64,000 nt of DNA, from NCBI RefSeq assembly GCF_037893015.1, contig NC_133666.1, forward strand, positions 2,199,467 to 2,263,466, read 5' to 3'. The notes below the pieces were generated by a model. It was not told where the DNA came from. It saw only the letters and a list, made by a program, of their open reading frames with translations, and made no database searches. The position numbers were made by a program, and so were the translations under genes. The stretch comes from Macrotis lagotis. Lineage: Eukaryota > Chordata > Mammalia > Peramelemorphia > Peramelidae. Below, in pieces: positions 57,252-64,000 of this stretch (positions are counted from its first letter, which is position 1; the number at the start of each line of letters is the position of its first letter).

Positions 57252-57576
57252 TCAGGGACAATTTGGGGTATTTGCGATAGAGAATGCCATCTGTATCCAG
57301 AGAAAGAATTGTGGAGTTTGAACAAAGACCAAAGACTATTACCTTTAATTTAGAAAAAAAAATTATTTTATTATGTAATTTTGCTATCTCATACTTTATT
57401 TTTCTTCCTTAAGGATCTGATTTCTCTGTCATCACATTCAACTTAGATCAATGTATACTATGGAAACAATGTAAAGACAAACAAACTGCCTTCTGTGGGG
57501 GATGTGGGGAGGGAAGTGAGATTACGGGGAAAATTGTGAAACTCAAAATAAATAAAATCTTTCTAAAAATAAAACG
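57252..57576 (+). mobile_element. Short 5'-truncated L1 3' end
   Basis: GGGACAATTTGGGGTATTTG through CTCAAAATAAATAAAATC, the same 3' UTR type as 27032 and 36089. ACAATGCCCA at 57242-57251 and 57577-57586 is a target-site duplication. Confidence 0.85.
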
Positions 57577-57639
57577 ACAATGCCCAGCCTATCTGCACCA
57601 ATCGGTATATCAGGTAAATACTATAAAGATGGATTTATT

Positions 57640-58385
57640 GAAATGGGGAAAGACCTAGAAAGGTTGATGAAAATTTTTTATCTCCTTTGATTTTTATTAT
57701 TTGGGCTCAGGATTAATCTTCCTGCAACTTTTGGTTAACTGAAAGACCATCTTCTCCTAATATTAACAGCAGCAGACCAAAACCTGACTCACTGAATTAT
57801 AGTATTAAAGGGGAGGGTGTTTGACATTTCTCAGATAGGTGCAGGAAGGGGAATTTGACCTACCCTAGAAGAAGAATTTCCATTGTCCTCAATTCCTTAG
57901 TTATCTTGGAGACAAGATAACCAAGGAGTAAATTCCTTTAGGATATTATTGAACCCTCTAAATGCAGTTTCCCCCTAACTGTAATCTGTAAATCTCTAAC
58001 CTGACTTTAGTTTACCTAGAGCATCTCATTTAACTAGGTTTATTTCCATAGGGAATATATGAGATTATGGCTCTGTTTAATTACCTCTGTTCAACTTTTA
58101 TGACATTAAAGAAAGTATGAGATGATGAGTCTGTCTTTTTAAATTTTTATCACCTAAGAGGATGGAGGAGATTGCACTATTAAAAAGAATTAGTACTCTG
58201 TCTCTGTCTGATGTAATTTTCTCTTATAAATTTTCTCTATAAAAGTTTGTCAGACCTTTCTAATCTGGATTCAGGGTGATTTTGCTCCCTGAAGCCTGTT
58301 AATCTGGGTTTAAGCATAATAAAACCTAACCTCTATAATTTTTGTGGTGTGGTAGATTTAATTCAGTTGCAGGAAACTACAATGT
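57640..58385 (+). mobile_element. Likely solitary LTR of an endogenous retrovirus (fossil)
   Basis: About 0.75 kb with a CTATAAAAG promoter-like motif near 58237, an AATAAA at 58318 and a GT-rich stretch (TTTTTGTGGTGTGG) just after, the spacing of an LTR U3-R-U5. No internal retroviral region adjoins it. Family and exact ends not determined. Confidence 0.5.
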
Positions 58386-58426
58386 GAACTCAGAGGAGAT
58401 ATTTCTTGATAGCAAAAATAAGACAT

Positions 58427-58526
58427 TACAGGAGGACCTGAGTTCAAATGCGGCCCCAGACACTTCATAATTGCCTAGATGGGCAAGTCACAACCCCATT
58501 GCCTTAAATAAATTTAATTTTTTTTT
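58427..58526 (+). repeat. 5'-truncated WSINE1-like SINE
   Basis: AGGAGGACCTGAGTTCAAAT through CCCCATTGCCTTAAATAAAT. AAATAAGACAT flanks both sides. Confidence 0.85.
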
Positions 58527-58779
58527 AAATAAGACATCAATAAGAACAGGGACTAGACCTGTAATTTCACTGGGAAAATTTTCTCCGAGGCACTTTTTAT
58601 ACCATGAGCTGACTTGCCCAAGGTCACAGTTAGCCAAAATTAGGAGCTAAATGACACTCCCATAGTCACCCAGCTAGGTAAGAGGTTGCATTTGAACTCA
58701 GGTCTTCCTAAGATCAGGTACATTGCAGAGGACAGGATGGGGTCATGGAACCAGAGAACATGAGCCTGGATGGGCTTTG

Positions 58780-58862
58780 GGAGCTAGCAGAGGATCGAAG
58801 GGCCTAGTATGCCATGTCCATGGGCGCATGTAGAGTCGGACACGACTGAATGTCAAAATAAA
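58780..58862 (+). repeat. RTE/BovB-like 3' end
   Basis: GGCCTAGTATGCCATGTCCA, then GTAGAGTCGGACACGACTGA, the classic RTE terminus. Confidence 0.7.
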
Positions 58863-59079
58863 CATCATGATATATCATAAGACTAAAAGGTTTCAAGCAA
58901 TGGTTCACTGAGGGGTCCAAAGAGAGGAGGAACACTTGGCCTTCTTCATGTGTCAGCTAATAGTTCATCTTCTGGGTCTCCTCCAAACAAGCTTTGCCCT
59001 CCCTCTTAAGATTGTTTTCAATTTGTCCTTCCTAGAAGCTGGCTTGTCCAGAGTTATAAAATAAATATGCCTCTCTCTC

Positions 59080-59195
59080 TCTCTCCCCCATCAGAACGGG
59101 GAACTCCTTAAGGCTAGGGACAATGTCTTTCTGAATGTTCCCAGAGCTTATCACAGAGTCTGGCACCCACAAGTGAATACTTGTGGACTGAGTGA
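59080..59195 (+). repeat. L2 3' terminus
   Basis: GGGGAACTCCTTAAGGCTAG, GGACAATGTC and AGAGTCTGGCACCCACAAGT follow the L2 end order. Confidence 0.55.
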
Positions 59196-59880
59196 TCCAC
59201 CAAAAAGTGGTCCAACAGGTTGGAGGCAAATCAAGCGAGGGACATCATGGATCCCTCAGGAGAAAGGCCTACCCAGCAGGAGATACTGGTCACAATGTAA
59301 AATATGGCAACCCAGAGGTTGAAAACAATGAACTGGAAGAAAAGGGTGTCAGATGGAGAAATGGAGAGATCGTTGGGATTTCAGGAGTTCCTTTCCATCT
59401 CAAAGTCTGACTGCCAAGGGGGAGACTCTAAATGGAATCATATACTCCCTGACACTCTAGGGTTTCCTCCACTCAAAGCAATTCCCATCACCATGGCTAA
59501 GGGGTCCAATGGTACTCTCCTATAGCCTCTTCTGCTCTATAGCCAAATCTTTAAGAGTTAGCAAGGGCCTCAAAGGCCATTTAGTTCAACTGGTACTTAA
59601 GTGACAGCCCTCTCTAGGATACAATGGACAAATGAATGTCCAAACTCTATTTGAACACTATCAGTAGTAAAAAACTTACTACCTTTCAAAGCAGATAATA
59701 AATGAATAAACTGAAAATGAAAGGATAGGAGGGAAAAGAAAGGATAGCCAAGAAACAAAGAGGATTGACAGTGTATAAAGAAGACCATCCTCTTATCACA
59801 GGGCAAAGTCCTCAGAGGACAAAAGAGGGCCCAAGAACTCTCTGTAGCCCCCCAGCCCAGCCCAGCACAGAGGACTTTAC

Positions 59881-60026
59881 AGGGGCAGCTAGGTGGAACT
59901 ACAGTGAATAGAGCACTGGAGTCAGGAGGTCCTGAGTTCAAATTTGACCTCAGACACTTAATACCTAACTTAGCTGTATGACCTTGGACAAGTCATTGAA
60001 CCCCACTGCCTTGCAAAAAAAAAAAG
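59881..60026 (+). repeat. WSINE1-like SINE in MPP1 intron 1
   Basis: GGGGCAGCTAGGTGGAACTA through CCCCACTGCCTTGC and an A tail, with some internal differences. Confidence 0.88.
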
Positions 60027-60374
60027 GACCTGCTAAAGAAGGGTAGGCAACAGGGCCATTTTTGACTCTTTAGTCCTGATGGGGGCAGGGGGAGAGGGGC
60101 TCATGGTGGTGGGACTTGGTAGCTTCTCCTTTAAGATTGCGAAGAGCTAATGTGGAGATACCTCCCAGAAATCTGAAAGATCAGTGGAATCCAAAGGGCC
60201 CCCAGTGGTCCCAAACCACGTGGGACAAAATAAGAGGCAAAGCAACTTCAGGGTCATTTAGCAAAAGAGAACAAGTTGGCCTCAGCAGCCCTGGCACAAT
60301 CAATCCCAGCAACAATGAGCTCCAAGTCTGAGCCCCCACTGACTCCTATCAGTAGCTACTCCCCTGCCCGCCCC

Positions 60375-60405
<31 letters not shown>

Positions 60406-60425
60406 AAACACACAGACAAACAAAC
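60375..60425. repeat. (CA)n microsatellite
   Basis: A CA dinucleotide run of about 26 bp followed by degenerate CA/AAAC units. Confidence 0.9.
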
Positions 60426-60903
60426 AGAGCTTCAATTTGGTTTGATTCAGGAGAAAGCCTGGTGGAATGGCCTTCCAAGTCTAGCCTTGCCACTTATTTC
60501 CCACGTTCCCTTGAGCAGATATATTTCTTAACCAGTCTGTAGGCTTATACACATGCTGACTCACACACTGTACAGCAGTTTTCTTCAGTCTAGGATCCCT
60601 TCCCCTTCTAAAGCCATGATTGTCTGATTTCTCTGAGCCTTCATTTTCTTCTTCAAAGGAAAAGCTTGGACTTGAGGAACCCTAAGGTCCCTTCTCACTC
60701 TAAAACTATGGGGTTCTCAAGGATCCCTCTAGAAACAGGGAACCAGCCTACCTGCCATACACACTGCTGGGATGAGGAAAAGGAGAGAGAGAGAGAAAGG
60801 GACAGAAAGATAAACAAATAGGAATGAGAGAGATGAGAGATTTTCTTTTCAGGCACCAGGGAGAGCCAGACTTCTAATTCCTGGGAAAGTTCTAGAAACA
60901 ATT

Positions 60904-61045
60904 TTTTTTTTGTAAGGCAAATGGGGTTAAGTGGCTTGCCCAAGACCACACAACTAGGTAATTATTAAGTGTCTGAGGCTGGATTTGAACTCAAGTACTC
61001 CAGCCTCCAGGGCTGGTGCTCTATCCACTGTGCCACCTAGCCACC
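60904..61045 (-). repeat. WSINE1-like SINE in MPP1 intron 1
   Basis: T run, GTAAGGCAAATGGGGTTAAG through GTGCCACCTAGCCACC. CTAGAAACAATT at 60892-60903 and 61046-61057 is a 12-bp target-site duplication. Confidence 0.92.
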
Positions 61046-61055
61046 CTAGAAACAA

Positions 61056-61720
61056 TTCTTTAAGAATTGGTTACTGAACATCTGGAAAGAGAAGCTATGA
61101 TCAACCAAAGCCAGGCTGGCTTCATCAAAAACAGGCCACACCAGAGGTTGAGTAGTTCAGAACTCAATGTCAACTTGGAAGGAATTCTCTAGTGTCAAAT
61201 TTCGGGGATCCGGGCTTCCCCCTGGGCTGTTTCAACAAGCTTGTTAGCCATGACTTGGATAAAAGTATAGGAGGACATGGTCCCAGCAGTGTAGGATTGA
61301 TAACACCCTAGACAACCAAGATCCCTTGTGATCCTAACAGGCTGAATTCAATATTGGGCTGAATTCCCTGAGACTCAAGAGGGATTTCCAAACAAATCAA
61401 CCTCATAAGTACAGAAGGGAGAAGCATGGCCAGAAAGCAATTCTTCTGAAAAAGAGCTAGAGGGTCTAAGTGGCTTGTAAATTCAGATGAATCAGCAGGG
61501 CTGCCAGACATTGACCTTGGATTGGATGAGAGATGACAAGCTTGATGGATTCTGCAAGAGGGCAAGACTTCCTCCTATCTCAAGGAGTCACAAAGTGGCC
61601 CAGATGGCCTTGGGGCACTGGCTATGGCCTGGTTCCCCCCTAGGAGGTATTCAAGTGGAGGCTGGATCCAAGGGGTTGGCTATTTGACAGTATTCCTTTC
61701 AGGTGTGAGTTTCTAAGAAC
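61056..61720 (+). mobile_element. CR1/L3-like LINE, 3' half
   Basis: Gives ELVTEHLEREAMINQSQAGF and IKNRPHQ, then broken GDPGFPLG..FNKLVSHDLDKSI-type text, and ends GGAGGTATTCAAGTGGAGGC, TGGATCC, the usual CR1/L3 3' wording. Old, many breaks. Confidence 0.65.
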
Positions 61721-62799
61721 TCAAGACAAATCTCAAGTAAGACACTTGTCCATCATCTGGCTCCAGAGCCCAGGTTCTCCAACAACAAAGATCTTAAAGC
61801 CCCCAATTCAAACATTAATAAGGGATTCTGGAAGAGCCTTCATCTAACTGCAGGGATCAAACAGTACCAGCTGCACTCCCCACCCTCCCCACTCCCAGGC
61901 TCTACCCTACTCTGCCCACCGCAGGCCACTTTACAGAAAAGACTCAGAAGCTGGGATGGAAGGGGACTTGCTCAAAGTGGTCCAATTAAGAAGTGACAGG
62001 GTCAGGATTTGCACTCAGCTTCTCTGCAGGGTTCTCTTCACTACACTTCCCCACTCCCCACTCCCCAATAGATGCTCCCTTATGGCAGACCCCCTAGGCC
62101 ATGACAGCTTCAGCAAACCCTGGGAAGAATATATTGTCTTGGTATTCCCAGATCCAAGCCTCCTGCAAGTAGAACAAGAGGTCCCTAGATCAGCAAGGTG
62201 GCAAATAAACAAAAACAAATGGAAATTCCTATCAGACCAAACAATCATGAAGAAATTCCATGACAAATCATTCTAAAAAGGACTTCTTGCGTTGTCACAT
62301 GCCCAAGAAGGACACAAAAACTCAAGTCAGAAGCCTAGGACAAAGGAAAAGGGGTTTGGCCAACAGTCAATCTGGATGAGAAAAGAGGCAGAGACATGGG
62401 GCGCCTCTGAAAGGATCAGGGTGACTGTAACCTCCCACCAGAGAAGTTCAGGAAGGAGTTGGGAGCCAAGGCACCCTGGGGTTTCAAGGGCCTTGTCACC
62501 TTGCCCTAAGAAACCAAAGAGGGCCCAGAAGATACAATGTACTGAACTTCAAAGATTCATGGGAAGAGGGGAAGAGAACCAGGGTTAACCCCAGGAGAAC
62601 CCAAAGGGGAAACCTATGTGAGTTAGGGTGAGACTGAGCAAAGCCGACCACCCGATCTGAAGAGCTCAATTAGAAGCTTAGTTCCTATTCAGGAAGTAAA
62701 GCTGGAGAGAAGAAGACTAAACCAAAGAAGACCCAGACCAGCATGAGCCTAGAGGTTCTCCCAAAAGAAGAGAGTAACTCTCTAACAACTCCAAATAGA

Positions 62800-63400
62800 G
62801 ACCCAAAGGACAAACCAGATTCTCCATATTTTCACCAGGAATATGCATAGAAGAAATGAAGCAAGGGGTAAGCAATGAAATAAAAGTTCTGGAGGAAAGC
62901 CATGGAAGGAAAAGAAATAGAAAATTTAGAGATAGAAGAAATAGAAAAAATAGAAAAGAGAAGTATCCAAGCCTGGCCCAGAAAGAACAGCTGAAACTTA
63001 GCTGAGAGCCAAAAGACCTCAGTGCAGCCGTGAGACAGCAAGAAATATTCCAACACAATCGAGACTGACAAGCCGGCTACTCTTGAAAACCATCTCCTTG
63101 GACTTGATTGCCCTGATCAAAATTGCAGAACCACTGGAGTCCTGAAAGCCAGAACCAAAAATAGAGACTGGCTATCAATAGCTCCTGAATCCTACGTGAA
63201 CACCAGTGGGATCTGTTATAACCAGAGGAGCAAGGGAAGACACAAAGAAAGCCCTAAAGAAAAAAAGCTCAAATCCAGGTGCACCTCAAGGAAAAGGAAC
63301 TGCAAGCCACCAAAAGAAGCTTGTCCAAGCACCCCAAAAACCACAGTTGGAGATCACAAGGCAGAAGATTCAACCAAGAATAATCGACCCTGAAAAGGGA
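62800..63400 (+). repeat. Unassigned, possibly L1 5' UTR/ORF1 related
   Basis: Purine-rich text with Glu/Lys-type codons (62870-62960) and later CATCTCCTTGGACTTGATTG resembles old L1 ORF1 coiled-coil sequence, but no frame is convincing. Confidence 0.3.
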
Positions 63401-63410
63401 GACACAGTAA

Positions 63411-63715
63411 TGTTTGTCCTTCATTTTCCAAGAAGACCATGACATCAGGGAGGTAAGGCCATGACAAACATGTGAACCAGATTGGAGGAAGGTGGGGAGC
63501 TGTGCTTAGTCACTGGCCTCACTTTCTCCTCTGGGGCCATCATCTGGATCCAATGACCAGATTCAAATCAGGATGACTGGAGATGGTCCTGGATGTGAGG
63601 CAATCAAGGTGAAGTGACTTGCCCAAGGTGACACAGCTAGTAAGAGTCAGAGGCAAGATTCGAACTCCCATCTTCCTGACTCCAAGGTCAGTTCTCTATC
63701 TACTGTGTCACCTAT
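63411..63715 (-). repeat. MAR1-type long SINE
   Basis: Reverse complement of the family at 21592: TTGTCCTTCATTTTCCAAGA, ACCATGACATCAGGGAGGTA, and at the far end ACTTGCCCAAGGTGACACAG with TATCTACTGTGTCACCTA. Confidence 0.85.
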
Positions 63716-63849
63716 AGGGGCCCTTAATGGGCCATGGGCCTGTCCAAGAGGCCAGAACTCAAGAAGAACTTTGAACTGGGAAGACAGATTGCTAGAGAAA
63801 CACAGAAAGATAAAAAAAACCCCAAAAGCCACAGGTCCTAGGGGCAAAA

Positions 63850-64000
63850 TTTTTTGAACATGCTGTTTATTAATTTTTAGCATTCCTTTCTTTTTAATTT
63901 TTGGATTCCCAATTCTTTCCCTCTCTCACCCATTGAGAGGGCAAGCAATATGATATCAATTAGACATGTGAAATCACATTTCCACATTAGCCATATTTCC
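63850..64000 (-). mobile_element. Old L1 3' UTR, antisense, running off the window
   Basis: CCCAATTCTTTCCCTCTCTC, GAGAGGGCAAGCAATATGAT and ACATTTCCACATTAGCCATA are the antisense older-type L1 3' UTR. Confidence 0.7.

Overview
The window is mammalian nuclear DNA from a marsupial. Two genes are recognisable. DKC1 (dyskerin) lies complete on the + strand, with 15 coding exons between 5276 and 17434. MPP1 (p55, a membrane palmitoylated scaffold protein) lies on the - strand, with coding exons 2-12 between 51597 and 20840; its first exon lies beyond the right edge. The two genes are convergent, as they are in human Xq28, so the window is probably X-linked. The interspersed repeats point to a marsupial, probably an Australian-type lineage. 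There are about two dozen copies of a short tRNA-derived SINE resembling WSINE1, longer MAR1-type SINEs, marsupial L1 3' ends, RTE/BovB-like and CR1/L3-like LINE pieces, and abundant L2. Species cannot be fixed from this.

Layout: 1-4600 is repeat-rich sequence upstream of DKC1, with an L2 interrupted by an L1 that kept its 5' end. About 4620-5830 is a CpG island with a CCAAT box and a perfect CRE just upstream of the DKC1 start codon. 5276-18310 is DKC1. Its introns 8 and 12 each hold a well-formed two-hairpin H/ACA snoRNA candidate, matching the human placement of SNORA36A and SNORA56. 18310-20350 is the short interval between the two 3' ends. 20350-51597 is MPP1 exons 12 to 2, with introns full of SINEs and LINEs. 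51598-64000 is MPP1 intron 1, containing old L1, CR1/L3 and RTE pieces and one likely solitary LTR.

How the parts work together: dyskerin is the pseudouridine synthase of H/ACA snoRNPs and telomerase RNP, and its own introns appear to carry two H/ACA guide RNAs that need dyskerin to be stable. The predicted dyskerin is 581 residues against 514 in human. The body aligns residue for residue, with the catalytic Asp at position 125, and the extra length is a Glu/Asp-rich block in exon 14. MPP1 is a separate function: PDZ, SH3, protein 4.1-binding hook and inactive guanylate-kinase-like domains at the plasma membrane.

No bacterial, phage or CRISPR-like system is present. The points most worth following are: the intron 12 retention reading frame, which stops at codon 420; the acidic tail expansion; an L1 inserted next to the splice acceptor of MPP1 exon 10; and an L1 copy with two tandem 3' tails inside one pair of target-site duplications. 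Exon edges were placed by reading splice sites and protein similarity by eye. Repeat family names come from recalled consensus sequences and were not searched.
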